Both the position numbers and the translations under genes were made by a program. Below, in pieces: positions 24,743-33,550 of a stretch of DNA of 64,000 nucleotides. The notes below the pieces were generated by a model. That model did no database searches. It was given only the letters and a program-made list of their open reading frames with translations, and had not been told where the DNA came from. Numbering within the stretch: position 1 is the first letter of the stretch; each line of letters starts with the position of its first letter. Source of the stretch: Gemmatirosa kalamazoonensis. Lineage in GTDB: Bacteria > Gemmatimonadota > Gemmatimonadetes > Gemmatimonadales > Gemmatimonadaceae. Location: assembly GCF_000522985.1 (NCBI RefSeq), contig NZ_CP007130.1, forward strand, positions 372,001 through 436,000, written 5' to 3'.

Positions 24743-27460
24743 TCACTCGGTGCGGAGCGCCACGATCGGATCGACCGCGCTCGCCCGCCGCGCGGGGATC
24801 CACACCGCGGCCGCCGCCACCGCGAGCACCACGAGGCCGATCGCGACGCCGAGCACCGGCGTGCGCGTCGGCGACCAGTGGAGCGCGCCGACGGCGTAGC
24901 GCGCCGCGAGCACGCTGAGCGGCAGCCCGACGACGAGGCCTGACGCACTCAACGCGAGCCCGCGCGCGAAGAACATGCGCACGACCTGGCCGCGCCCGGC
25001 GCCGAGCGCGGTGCGGATCCCGATCTCCGCCGTCCGCTGCGCGACGGCGAACGAGACCACCGCGTAGAGCCCCATCGCCGAGAGCAGCAGCGCGAGCAGG
25101 CCGCCGCCCGCGGCCGCGCCGCCGGCGCGCAGCACGTCGCGACGGAACGCCGCCTCGCGCTCGGCCATCGTCTGCGCGCGCACGATCGGGAGCTGCGGCG
25201 CCTCGGCCGCCACGGCGCGGCGCAGCGCGTCGAGCATCGGCGCCGCCGGTCCCGTCGTGCGCGCGAGCACGCCGGTGTTCATCGTCGCGTAGGGCACGTA
25301 CACGCGGACCCGCGCGGCGTCGTCGTTCGGGCCGGCGGGGGCGGCCGCATCCACCACGCCGACCACCGTCATCGCGGTGCCCTGCCCGTCGTCCGATCCC
25401 GCGATGACGAGACGCCGGCCTAACGGATCCGCGGCGCCCCACAGCCGGCGCGCGATGTCGCTCGCGACGATCACGACGTCGTACGACAGCGGTCGCGCGG
25501 GGTCGTGCGTCGCGGGCGCGCGCTCGCCGTCCGTGAAGTCGCGCCCCCGTACCACGTGCACACCGAACGCGGCGAAGTAGCCGCGCGGCGCCGCCGTCAG
25601 CTGCGCGTCGAGCGCGCCGACCGCCGCGACGCCCGGCACGCGATCGTGGGGATGCACGACGAGCGGCGCGCCGATGGTTCCCATCTGCATCGGCACGGCG
25701 GCGACGACGCCCGGCACCGCGCCGACACGCGCCACGACGGCGTCGATGCGCGCCGCCAGCACGTCGGGCGACACGCGGCCGGCCCACGGGTCGAGCTCCA
25801 CCTCGGCGATCCGGTCCGACACCGCGGACGGGGTGCGGTCGGCGGCGCCGGCGAGCATCGTCACGATCACGACGCCGAGCCCCACGAGCAGCGGCTGGGT
25901 GAGCGCGATCTGCACGACCACCAGGGCGCTCTGCAGCCGCGAGCGCGCCGCCGAGGTGGTGCGCGCCACGCCCTTCATCACCTCGCCGACGGACACGCGC
26001 GTCGCGTGCAGCGCCGGCGAGAGCCCGAACAGGACCCCCGTGACGAGGGCGACGGCGCACGTCGCGGCGGTCACGCGCCAGTCGACGACGAGCTGCACGT
26101 CCTCGAGCGCCGCGCCCGCGACGCGGATGCCGAGCGCCGTCACGGCGAGGCCGACGGCCGCCGCGGCGAGCGACAGCAGCACGCTCTCCGTGAGGAGCTG
26201 CCGGATCAGCCGCGTGCGTGGCGCGCCCAACGCGAGGCGCACGCCGATCTCGCGCCGGCGCGCGACGGCCAGGCCGACCATGAGCGCGCTCACGTTCGTG
26301 CAGGTGACGAGCAGCACGAGCAGCGCGAACCCGCCCGCCAGCGCGGCCGACACGATCTGGTCCGCCTGCTGGCTCACGCGGCTGTTCGCGGCGCGCATCG
26401 GCACGACGTCGGCGCCGATCGAGTCCGCACGCGCGCGCGCCGCGATGGCCGCGACGACCGGCGCGGCGGCCGCCGTCGTCACGCCGGGCCGCAGCCGCGC
26501 GAACGCGGACAGGAACAGGCTGTCGGCACCGGCGAACACCGCGGCGGTGCGCTTCTGCAGCAGCGGGTACGCGGCGAGCGGCACCCACATCGTCATGGCG
26601 CCGCTCCCCGGCGCACCGCCGCCAGTGCCGACGAAGCGCGGCGGCGCGACGCCGACGATCTCCACCGGCACCTCGTTGATGCGCACGACGCGGCCGATCA
26701 CGTCGCGCGCGCCGCCGAACCGCCGCCGCCACATCGCGTCGCTGATCACGGCGGTGGGCGACGTCGTCAGCCGCGTGACGTCCGGCTCCGCGGGCGGCAC
26801 GGTGCCTAACGCGGGCCTGACGCCGAGCACGTCGAAGTAGTTCGGCGTCACGAAGACGACGCGCGCGGCGACCGGATCGGACGGCGCGCCGGCAAGGTCG
26901 ACGAGCGCCGTCTCGTTCGCGTGCGCGGCGACGCGGTCGAACAGCTCGGTGCGGGCGGCGTACGCCTGCACCTCGGGCCACGAGAGCAGGCGCGCCTGCG
27001 CGCTCGTCGTGCGTGTGGCGCGCACGGATCCGCGCACGCGCACGAGCGCCGCGTCGCGCGCGATCCCCGGCGCGGGGAGCGTGGCGAGCGAGTTCATGAC
27101 CGTGAACAGCACCACGTTCGTGCCGAGGCCCAGCGACAGCACGAGCAGCATCGTGACGGTCGCCATCGGCGTGTGCCGGAAGTGGCGCACCGCGTAGCTC
27201 GCGTCGGCGGCGAGGCGCTCGATCCACGGCAGGCCGCGCTGCGCGTGCACGAGCCGCGCGGCCTGCGTGAGCCCGCCCGACTCGACGAGCGCTCGGCGGC
27301 GGGCCTCGTCGGGCGGCAGGCCGCGGCGGACGTACTCCTCGGTCGCCATCGCGAGATGCGCTTCCATCTCCGCGCGCAGCTCGTCGTCGGCGCGGTCGTG
27401 GCCGCGGAGCGTCGCGCGCAGCCGCGACAGCGTTCCCCGGACGATGCCGACGACGCTCAC
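24743..27460 (-). CDS. ADOP-type ABC permease (MacB core/FtsX), copy 2
   Basis: A 905-residue permease that begins with a cytoplasmic prefix domain (DDELRAEMEAHLAMATEEYV, then RRGLPPDEARRRALVESGG) typical of PadR-linked members. It then has the duplicated MacB/FtsX architecture: ATVTMLLVLSLGLGTNVVLF, GFALLVLLVTCTNVSALMVG, RREIGVRLALGAPRTRLIRQ and a second copy ending RTAEIGIRTALGAGRGQVVR and IVALRTE. The GTG start overlaps the PadR stop (GTGA). Two dispersed motif copies encode Leu-Gly. Function: probably part of an envelope efflux or transenvelope signalling complex; no ATPase is adjacent. Confidence 0.92.
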   Translation of the reverse strand: MSVVGIVRGTLSRLRATLRGHDRADDELRAEMEAHLAMATEEYVRRGLPPDEARRRALVESGGLTQAARLVHAQRGLPWIERLAADASYAVRHFRHTPMATVTMLLVLSLGLGTNVVLFTVMNSLATLPAPGIARDAALVRVRGSVRATRTTSAQARLLSWPEVQAYAARTELFDRVAAHANETALVDLAGAPSDPVAARVVFVTPNYFDVLGVRPALGTVPPAEPDVTRLTTSPTAVISDAMWRRRFGGARDVIGRVVRINEVPVEIVGVAPPRFVGTGGGAPGSGAMTMWVPLAAYPLLQKRTAAVFAGADSLFLSAFARLRPGVTTAAAAPVVAAIAARARADSIGADVVPMRAANSRVSQQADQIVSAALAGGFALLVLLVTCTNVSALMVGLAVARRREIGVRLALGAPRTRLIRQLLTESVLLSLAAAAVGLAVTALGIRVAGAALEDVQLVVDWRVTAATCAVALVTGVLFGLSPALHATRVSVGEVMKGVARTTSAARSRLQSALVVVQIALTQPLLVGLGVVIVTMLAGAADRTPSAVSDRIAEVELDPWAGRVSPDVLAARIDAVVARVGAVPGVVAAVPMQMGTIGAPLVVHPHDRVPGVAAVGALDAQLTAAPRGYFAAFGVHVVRGRDFTDGERAPATHDPARPLSYDVVIVASDIARRLWGAADPLGRRLVIAGSDDGQGTAMTVVGVVDAAAPAGPNDDAARVRVYVPYATMNTGVLARTTGPAAPMLDALRRAVAAEAPQLPIVRAQTMAEREAAFRRDVLRAGGAAAGGGLLALLLSAMGLYAVVSFAVAQRTAEIGIRTALGAGRGQVVRMFFARGLALSASGLVVGLPLSVLAARYAVGALHWSPTRTPVLGVAIGLVVLAVAAAAVWIPARRASAVDPIVALRTE

Positions 27461-27801
27461 GAGGCCTCCGGCTTCAGCGCGAAGAACGCCGCGATGAGGT
27501 CGGAGGTCCGCTGCCACTCCTGCGCCTCGCGCGCGAGCGCGCGCCGCCCCGCGGGCGTGAGCGCGTAGAACTTCGCGCGGCGGTTGTTCTCCGACTGGCC
27601 CCACGACGCCGCGACGAACCCCTCCTGCTCCAGCTTGAGGAGCGCGGGATAGAGCGTGCCGTAGTTGAGCGTGAGCTGGCCGCGGCTCGTCTCCTCGATG
27701 CGACGCGCGATGCCGTAGCCGTGGAGCGGCCCGAGCACGTCGAGCGTCTTCAGGATCATGAGCGCCAGCGTCCCGGGCTGAACGTCGAGCTTCGCCGCCA
27801 T
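27457..27801 (-). CDS. PadR-family transcriptional regulator 1
   Basis: A 114-residue winged-helix protein: LDVQPGTLALMILKTLDVLG, LHGYGIARRIEE, then LTLNYGTLYPALLKLEQEGF and the wing WGQSENNRRAKFYALTPAG. AGGAG lies five bases before the ATG at 27801. It is translationally coupled (GTGA) to ADOP copy 2, which it should control. The palindrome ATGGGTTTCCCAT just upstream is a likely operator. Confidence 0.95.
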   Translation of the reverse strand: MAAKLDVQPGTLALMILKTLDVLGPLHGYGIARRIEETSRGQLTLNYGTLYPALLKLEQEGFVAASWGQSENNRRAKFYALTPAGRRALAREAQEWQRTSDLIAAFFALKPEAS

Positions 27802-27810
27802 GCGTCTCCT

Positions 27811-27823
27811 ATGGGTTTCCCAT
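27811..27823. promoter_or_regulatory. Palindrome upstream of PadR regulator 1
   Basis: ATGGG-TTT-CCCAT is a perfect short palindrome, 10 bases before the PadR start codon and immediately next to CATATG. This AT-rich patch is the probable promoter/operator, placed for autoregulation by PadR. Confidence 0.5.
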
Positions 27824-27866
27824 ATGAAAGTGCGACGGCCCCTCGAATCGCGCAAGCGTGCACGCT

Positions 27867-28916
27867 TCACTCGCAGGCCGCCTCGAGACGCGCGGCCCAC
27901 CACGCCCACTCGCCGTCGGCGCCGGGGCGCCCGGCCGCGGCGGCGAGCGCCTTCGACCAGAGGAGCATCCGCGCACCGACGACGAGGCCCGCCCGCACGA
28001 GCCGCTCCCAGAGCGCGTCCGACAGCGGCGCGGCGAGTCGCGCCGTGAGCAGCGCGCGATATCGCGCGAGCGTCGCCTCTCGCGTGCGGGCGAGGCGGGT
28101 CGCGTTGACGGCGAGATACCATCCCACGTCGAGCGACGCCGGGCCGGCGCCGAGCAGCGCCCAGTCGAACGCGGCGACGCGCCCGTCGGGCAGCACCGCG
28201 AAGTTCGCGACCTTCGCGTCGCCGTGCAGCAGCGTGCGCGGCAATCCGTCCCACAGCCACGCCGCCTCGGCCGCCGGAGCGGTCAGCACGCTCGCGACGC
28301 GCGGCGGGAGTCGCTGCAGCGCGGCCGCCCATCCATCGGTGACGCTGGCGCGCAGCGCATCCGGGAGCACGGCACGCGCGTCGGGGTCGGCCGCGCAGCG
28401 CGCATCGAGCACGCCGGCGAGGTGTTCCGGGCGCGCCAGCCACGGCAGCGCGAGCGTGGGGGACGACCAGAAGCGCGCGTGGAGCGCGGCGAGCGCGCCG
28501 AGCAGCCGCTCTTCCGCGGCCTCGTCGAGCGGCGCGCGCACGTCCGGGAACAGGTGCGCCGAGAGGTCGTCCATCACGAGCGCGATCTCGCCGCCGGCGC
28601 TGGCGAAGGCGACGTACGGGCACGCGAAGGCCTCCCAGATCGGGCCGAGCGCCGGCTCCGCGAGCATCGCCGCCTCGCGGCCGACCGTGTCGTCGGTTCG
28701 CCGTGCCGTCCAGTCGGTGGACGGTCTGGTGCGCTTCACCACCAGCGAGCGGCGGGCGCCCGATTCGAGCGTGAGCTCCAGCCGCTCGTGTCGCGCCTCC
28801 GTGAAGCCGACGGTGTGGAGCGGCGCCCGCGCGATCGCGCGCACCGGCCCCGCGAGCGCGGCGAGCGCGTCGGGGTCGGTCGTCTGGTCGGGCGTGGCGA
28901 AGCGGAGCGGCGCCAT
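27867..28916 (-). CDS. Aminoglycoside phosphotransferase-like (APH/choline kinase fold) protein
   Basis: A 349-residue protein. The kinase-like C-lobe shows the catalytic loop LLHGDAKVANFAVLP (His-Gly-Asp-x4-Asn) and the metal-binding Asp of VAAFDWALLG; an N-lobe Lys is seen in SLVVKRTRPS. The start at 28916 is chosen because GGAGG lies six bases upstream. A longer frame would begin at 28970 with a dispersed motif copy. APH-fold proteins phosphorylate aminoglycosides, sugars, choline or other small hydroxyl compounds; resistance should not be assumed here. It stands alone, divergent from nothing and followed by the PadR-ADOP pair. Confidence 0.85.
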   Translation of the reverse strand: MAPLRFATPDQTTDPDALAALAGPVRAIARAPLHTVGFTEARHERLELTLESGARRSLVVKRTRPSTDWTARRTDDTVGREAAMLAEPALGPIWEAFACPYVAFASAGGEIALVMDDLSAHLFPDVRAPLDEAAEERLLGALAALHARFWSSPTLALPWLARPEHLAGVLDARCAADPDARAVLPDALRASVTDGWAAALQRLPPRVASVLTAPAAEAAWLWDGLPRTLLHGDAKVANFAVLPDGRVAAFDWALLGAGPASLDVGWYLAVNATRLARTREATLARYRALLTARLAAPLSDALWERLVRAGLVVGARMLLWSKALAAAAGRPGADGEWAWWAARLEAACE

Positions 28917-28978
28917 CGGGCCCTCCGTGCTCTCGGTGCCCCGCCGGGCGGGGTGGCGTGTGCCTAACATAACGACCG

Positions 28979-29015
28979 CGACGCCCGGGACGCGATCTCC
29001 GCGTCCCGGGCGTCG
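28979..29015 (-). terminator. Strong hairpin downstream of the Exordium-like gene
   Basis: Perfect 16-bp arms CGACGCCCGGGACGCG (28979-28994) and its complement (29000-29015) flank a 5-base loop. It is located 33 bases past the stop of the leftward Exordium-like gene. On the minus strand it is followed by GGTCGTTATGTTAG, mildly T-rich for this genome, consistent with intrinsic termination. Confidence 0.65.
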
Positions 29016-29047
29016 TCATGCGAGCCGGATCGGGTGCCGGCCGCGCG

Positions 29048-30106
29048 TCACGGGAAGTGGCGCGTGCACCCCTGCGGCGACGCGGCCTGCCAGTTCCGCT
29101 GCACGAGATAGTTCTTCCCGCCCAGCGTCATGTTCGCGATGGCGCCGTTAGGCGTCACGAACGTCTGGCCGAACGTCCACGCGCACTTGTCGGCGTTCTC
29201 CTGCGCCGGGTTGGCGCCGTCGTACCATCCATCGAAGTTGGGATCCGTCACGGCCTCGTCGAGCTCGTGCGCGAGCGCGTTCACCTCGATGTCCGCCGGC
29301 GTGTCGTTGTTCGGCGAGCCGCTGAGCGCGGAGCAGTGACTCGGCGCGTCGGCGAGGTACGGCATCACGACGTACTTCAGCGTGTTGTTGGTGTTGGGGT
29401 ACGTGAACTTGCTGTGGTACGCGCAGTAGTCGCTCGGGAACCCGCCGCCGAGGTTGACGCCCGGCCCGGTGAACACCGCGTAGATCATCGACGGGTCGAA
29501 CGCGATGTGATGGTTCTGGAGCGCGGTGACGATCTGGTCGCGCAGCACGAAGTCCGGGAGGACCGGGAGCGGCGCGATGTTCCACGCGAGAAAACCACTG
29601 TACTGCAGCTGGTTGGGCACCGGCCCGCCGAAGTCGTAGTACGTGGTCTCGATGTTCCAGTACGGCGTCCCGCCGAGGTTGCGCAGGAAGTGGCCGATGA
29701 GCGATCCGTCGAACGTGCCGGAACCCGACGTGCCCGGCACCGGGCCGTTCCGGTAGATCCGGCTCTGCGACATGTAGATCACGAACACCTTCGGCGAGTT
29801 CATCACCTGGCCGAGGTGCCAGACGATCGGGCTCGTGGAGAGCGTGCCGACGATGGACGGGCGCCCTGGCGCGTCGGTCGTGTCGCCGACCGCGAAGCCC
29901 GTGCGTGGGCGCGGCCGGTAGAGCCGCTGTGGGCCCGCGGCGGACTGGGGCTGGCTCGTTTCCGCGACGGTGGGCGGCGTCGTGCGCGGTGCGCCGCGCG
30001 GCTGCGTGGGGTGATCGGAGCACGCGATCGCCGCGGCGGCGACGGTGAGCGGGACGCACGAGGAGGCGAACGAGCGCGCGATCGTGCGCAGGGTCGGGCG
30101 GGACAT
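29048..30106 (-). CDS. Exordium/PHI-1-like secreted lipoprotein
   Basis: A 352-residue protein with lipoprotein signal (VPLTVAAAAIACS) and GGAG upstream of the ATG at 30106. The mature domain matches the EXORDIUM/phosphate-induced protein 1 family known mainly from plants and fungi-associated bacteria. The matching segments are VFVIYMSQSRIYRNGPVPGT, YWNIETTYYDF, FPSDYCAYHSKF, MPYLADAPSHCSAL, VNALAHELDEAVTDPNFDGW and ENADKCAWTFG. The HELDEAVTDP segment with nearby Asp and Glu resembles a zinc-protease-like site, but activity is not established. It has conserved Cys residues suited to disulfides. A bacterial copy as a surface lipoprotein is notable. It is flanked by a strong terminator-like hairpin. 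Confidence 0.8.
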   Translation of the reverse strand: MSRPTLRTIARSFASSCVPLTVAAAAIACSDHPTQPRGAPRTTPPTVAETSQPQSAAGPQRLYRPRPRTGFAVGDTTDAPGRPSIVGTLSTSPIVWHLGQVMNSPKVFVIYMSQSRIYRNGPVPGTSGSGTFDGSLIGHFLRNLGGTPYWNIETTYYDFGGPVPNQLQYSGFLAWNIAPLPVLPDFVLRDQIVTALQNHHIAFDPSMIYAVFTGPGVNLGGGFPSDYCAYHSKFTYPNTNNTLKYVVMPYLADAPSHCSALSGSPNNDTPADIEVNALAHELDEAVTDPNFDGWYDGANPAQENADKCAWTFGQTFVTPNGAIANMTLGGKNYLVQRNWQAASPQGCTRHFP

Positions 30107-30362
30107 GATGGGTCTCCGTGGTGGGGCGGAGAGGGCGTGATGGGGGGCGTCACGGCGCACGCGGGACGTGCCTCGAGGGTCTTCCGACCGGCGTCCTCTC
30201 CGCGTTCATGGGCTGTATGGAGGGACGCGACGTCATGCCCGCGAAGCGGACATCGCCGCCGCACACTCGACTCCATCACCGCGCCCGTACCGGTGGATGT
30301 GACGAGCCGTGCGCCCCGCGTCTTGTGCGCACCACGTCTTGATACGAGACTCTTATACCAGG

Positions 30363-30692
30363 ATGCCGGATACGCTCCCGTTCCTCAAAGGCACGCTCGA
30401 CGTGCTCGCGCTGAAGGCGCTCGCCTGGGCGCCGATGCACGGCTTCGAGCTCACGCGGTGGATCGAGGAGCGCTCGGGCGCCGCGTTCGTGCTCGACGAG
30501 GCGGCCGTGTACCAGGCGCTCTACCGCATGGAGACGCGCGGCCTCGTCGCCGCCGATTGGGGGACGAGCGAGAAGGGACGCCGCGCGCGCTACTACCGCC
30601 TCACCGCCGCCGGCCGCGCGCACCTGCGCCGCGAGGCGGCGCTGTGGCGGCGCTACGCCGAGGTCGTCGCCGCGATCCTCGAGGGCGCGTGA
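30363..30692 (+). CDS. PadR-family transcriptional regulator 2
   Basis: A 109-residue winged-helix regulator: LPFLKGTLDVLALKALAWAP, MHGFELTRWIEERSG, LDEAAVYQALYRMETRGLVA and the wing WGTSEKGRRARYYRLTAAGR. It starts at ATG 30363 with AGG close upstream; the AT-rich sequence CTTGATACGAGACTCTTATA just before it probably holds promoter and operator. Its stop overlaps the GTG start of ADOP copy 3 (GTGA), the same coupling as PadR 1 and copy 2. Confidence 0.95.
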   Translation: MPDTLPFLKGTLDVLALKALAWAPMHGFELTRWIEERSGAAFVLDEAAVYQALYRMETRGLVAADWGTSEKGRRARYYRLTAAGRAHLRREAALWRRYAEVVAAILEGA

Positions 30693-33463
30693 GCCGCGGC
30701 CGCCTAACGATCCGCCCCGGCATCCGGCGCGCGTTCCACCTCGCGGTGCGGCGCCGCGCGCGGGTCGAGCGCGACGTGCGCGAGGAGATCGAGCACCACG
30801 TCGCGCTCACCACCGAGCTGCTCGTCGCGCGCGGCCTCGCGCCCGAGGCCGCGCGCCGCGAGGCGCTGCGCCGGCTCGGCCGCGCCGACTCGGTCGACGA
30901 CGTCCACCAGCGGCTCGTCGCCGCGGCACGCGAACGGGAGGCCCGCATGCGGATCCGCGAGTGGCTCGACGACGCCGTCACCGACCTGCGCTACGCCCTG
31001 CGCCAGCTCCGCCGCACGCCGGGATTCGCCGGCGCGGTGATCGCGACGTTCGCGCTCGGCATCGGCGCGAACGCCACCGTGTTCGGCCTCGTCGACCGGC
31101 TGCTGCTGCGCATGCCGGCGCACGTCGCGGCGCCGGAGCGCGTCTACCAGCTCGCGTCGCGCATGGTGTGGCACGCCGACACGAACATGCAGACGACGTT
31201 TCCGTACGCCACGTTCGCGGCGTTCCGCGACCGGCTCGCCGGCCCCGGGCGCGACGTGCAGCGCGTCGCCGCCGTGTCGTACGGCGTGGACGAGATGCCG
31301 ATCGGGCGCGGCGAGCGTGCGCGCAGCGCCCGCGGCTCGCTCGTGAGCGCGGGCTACTTCGCGCTGCTCGGCGTGCAGCCCGCGCTCGGCCGCTTCTTCC
31401 GCGAGGACGAGGACGTGCCGCCGGTCGGCGCGCCGGTGGTCGTGGTGAGCGAGGGCTTCTGGCGGCGTGCGCTCGGCGCCGACCCCGCCGCGATCGGACG
31501 CGAGCTGGAGATCGGCCAGCGGCGCTACGCGATCGTCGGCGTCGCGCCGCGCGGGTTCACCGGCGTGAACCTCGGCAGCGTCGACCTGTGGCTGCCGATC
31601 GCGTCGGCCGAGGGACTGCGGTTCGGCGGCGCCGACTGGGCGACGACGCGACAGAGCACGTGGCTGCGCGTGTTCGTGCGCCTCGCGCCGGGCGCGACGC
31701 CGGAGCGCGTCGGCGCGCGCGCGACACCCGTGAACCTCGACGCGGGGGAGCCGCGCATGGCGCGGCTCGGCGGCGCGATCGTCCCGGTGCCGCTGCTCGC
31801 CGCGCTTCACGGCACGTCCGCCGGCGCGTCGGCGACGGCGGAGCTGCTCACCGGGCGCGTGGCGGCGCTGCTCGGCGCGGTGTCGGGGCTCGTGCTGCTC
31901 ATCGCCTGCGCGAACGTGGCGAACCTGCTGCTCGCCCGCGCGCTGCGGCGGCGCGGCGAGATCGCCGTGCGGCTCGCGTTAGGCACGCGGACGTCGCGGC
32001 TCGTCCGGCAGCTCCTCGCGGAGAGCGTGCTGCTGTCGCTCGTCGGCGGCGCGGTCGCGCTGCTGCTCGCGACGTGGGGCGCGTCGGCGCTGCGCGCGCT
32101 GCTGTTCGGCGACCTCGCGTGGGACGACGCGCCGGTCGACGGCCGGGTGCTCGCGTTCACCGCGGCCGCGACGGTGATCACCGGGCTGCTGGCCGGCATC
32201 GTGCCCGCGCTGCAGGCGAGCCGGCCGGCGCTCGCCGCCACGCTCGTCGGCGGGAGCGGCCGCGGCGGCGTCGGCGTCCAGCGCTCGCGCTCGCGCACGG
32301 CGCTGCTCGCGCTGCAGGCGGCGCTCGCCGTCGTGCTGCTCGTCGGGACGGGCCTGTTCGTGCGCAGCCTGCGCAACCTGTACGACCTGCGGCTCGGGAT
32401 GGAGCCCGCCCGGACGCTGCTCGCGACGATGGACCTCGAGTCGTTAGGCATGCCGCCGCGCGACGTCGACGCGCTCTACCGCCGCATGGAGGAGCGCGTG
32501 CGCGCGCTGCCCGGCGTGCAGAGCGCCGCCGTCGCGTGGACGGTGCCGGGCCGCGGATCGTGGGGCGACCGTGCGGTGGTGCCGGGGCGCGATTCGGTCC
32601 CGCTGCCGCCCGGCGGCGGCACGTACGTCAACGCGGTGCGCCCGGGCTTCTTCCGCGCGATGGGCACGCACATCCTGCGCGGCCGCGACTTCACCGACGC
32701 CGACGACGCGTCGTCGGCGCTCGTCGCGATCGTCAACGAGAGCCTCGCGCGGCGCGCGTGGCCGGGGCAGGACCCGATCGGGAAGTGCCTGAAGCTGGGC
32801 AGCGACACGATGCCGTGCCGCGTCGTGGTGGGCGTGTCGGAGAACTCGCGGCGGCAGGACTGGATCGAGGAGGAGATCCTGCACGTGCACCTGCCCCTGT
32901 CGCAGGCGCTGCGTGGGATGACGGGCCGCGTGCTCGTCGTGCGTCCCGCGGCGGGCGACCCACGGGCGGTGGCCGGGGCGGTGCGGCACGCGATGCAGAC
33001 CGCCGCGCCCGCCCTTCCCTACGCCGACGTGCGGCCGCTCGACACGGTGTTCGCGTCGGAGCTGCGGCCGTGGCGCCTCGGCGCGGCGCTGTTCGGCGCG
33101 TTCGGCGTGCTCGCGGTGCTACTCGCCGGCGTCGGGCTGCACGGCGTGCTCGCGTTCAGCGTTGGCCAGCGGACGCGCGAGCTGGGCGTGCGCATGGCGC
33201 TCGGCGCGCGGCGCACGGTCGTCGTGCGCTCGGTCGTGCGGCAGGGGCTCGCGCTCGCTGGCCTGGGCGGCGTCGCCGGGCTCGCGCTGGCGTTAGGCGC
33301 GGCGCATCTCGTCGAGCCGCTGCTGTTCCGCGTGCCGGCGCTCGACCCCGGCGTGTTCGCGGGCGTGGCGGTGGTGCTGCTCGTCGTGGCGACGGCGGCC
33401 ACGCTGCTCCCGGCGTGGCGCGCGACGCGCGTGGATCCGGCGGTGGTGCTGCGCGAGGAGTAG
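30689..33463 (+). CDS. ADOP-type ABC permease (MacB core/FtsX), copy 3
   Basis: A 924-residue permease with the PadR-associated prefix domain (ERDVREEIEHHVALTTELLV, then RGLAPEAARREALRRLGRAD). Two MacB/FtsX halves follow: TPGFAGAVIATFALGIGANA, GLVLLIACANVANLLLARAL, RRGEIAVRLALGTRTSRLVR, ESVLLSLVGGAVALLLATWG, and the second half ending QRTRELGVRMALGARR and VDPAVVLREE. Three motif copies encode Leu-Gly; a fourth lies in a different frame (CTA ACG) at residues 6-7. Regulation is expected from the coupled PadR 2. The partner ATPase is not in the window. Confidence 0.92.
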   Translation: MSRGRLTIRPGIRRAFHLAVRRRARVERDVREEIEHHVALTTELLVARGLAPEAARREALRRLGRADSVDDVHQRLVAAAREREARMRIREWLDDAVTDLRYALRQLRRTPGFAGAVIATFALGIGANATVFGLVDRLLLRMPAHVAAPERVYQLASRMVWHADTNMQTTFPYATFAAFRDRLAGPGRDVQRVAAVSYGVDEMPIGRGERARSARGSLVSAGYFALLGVQPALGRFFREDEDVPPVGAPVVVVSEGFWRRALGADPAAIGRELEIGQRRYAIVGVAPRGFTGVNLGSVDLWLPIASAEGLRFGGADWATTRQSTWLRVFVRLAPGATPERVGARATPVNLDAGEPRMARLGGAIVPVPLLAALHGTSAGASATAELLTGRVAALLGAVSGLVLLIACANVANLLLARALRRRGEIAVRLALGTRTSRLVRQLLAESVLLSLVGGAVALLLATWGASALRALLFGDLAWDDAPVDGRVLAFTAAATVITGLLAGIVPALQASRPALAATLVGGSGRGGVGVQRSRSRTALLALQAALAVVLLVGTGLFVRSLRNLYDLRLGMEPARTLLATMDLESLGMPPRDVDALYRRMEERVRALPGVQSAAVAWTVPGRGSWGDRAVVPGRDSVPLPPGGGTYVNAVRPGFFRAMGTHILRGRDFTDADDASSALVAIVNESLARRAWPGQDPIGKCLKLGSDTMPCRVVVGVSENSRRQDWIEEEILHVHLPLSQALRGMTGRVLVVRPAAGDPRAVAGAVRHAMQTAAPALPYADVRPLDTVFASELRPWRLGAALFGAFGVLAVLLAGVGLHGVLAFSVGQRTRELGVRMALGARRTVVVRSVVRQGLALAGLGGVAGLALALGAAHLVEPLLFRVPALDPGVFAGVAVVLLVVATAATLLPAWRATRVDPAVVLREE

Positions 33464-33550
33464 CGCGTCGTCGCGAGCGGCTTGCGCACCCGCGGCCCGC
33501 CACTAGCGTTCCCCGCCCACGCACTCGGCTGGGACGCGATGGGAGAGCCC

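Noticed and set aside
27867-28916. Antibiotic-resistance call for the APH-fold protein
   Set aside because: The fold and catalytic loop are shared by many metabolic kinases, and no resistance-gene context is present.
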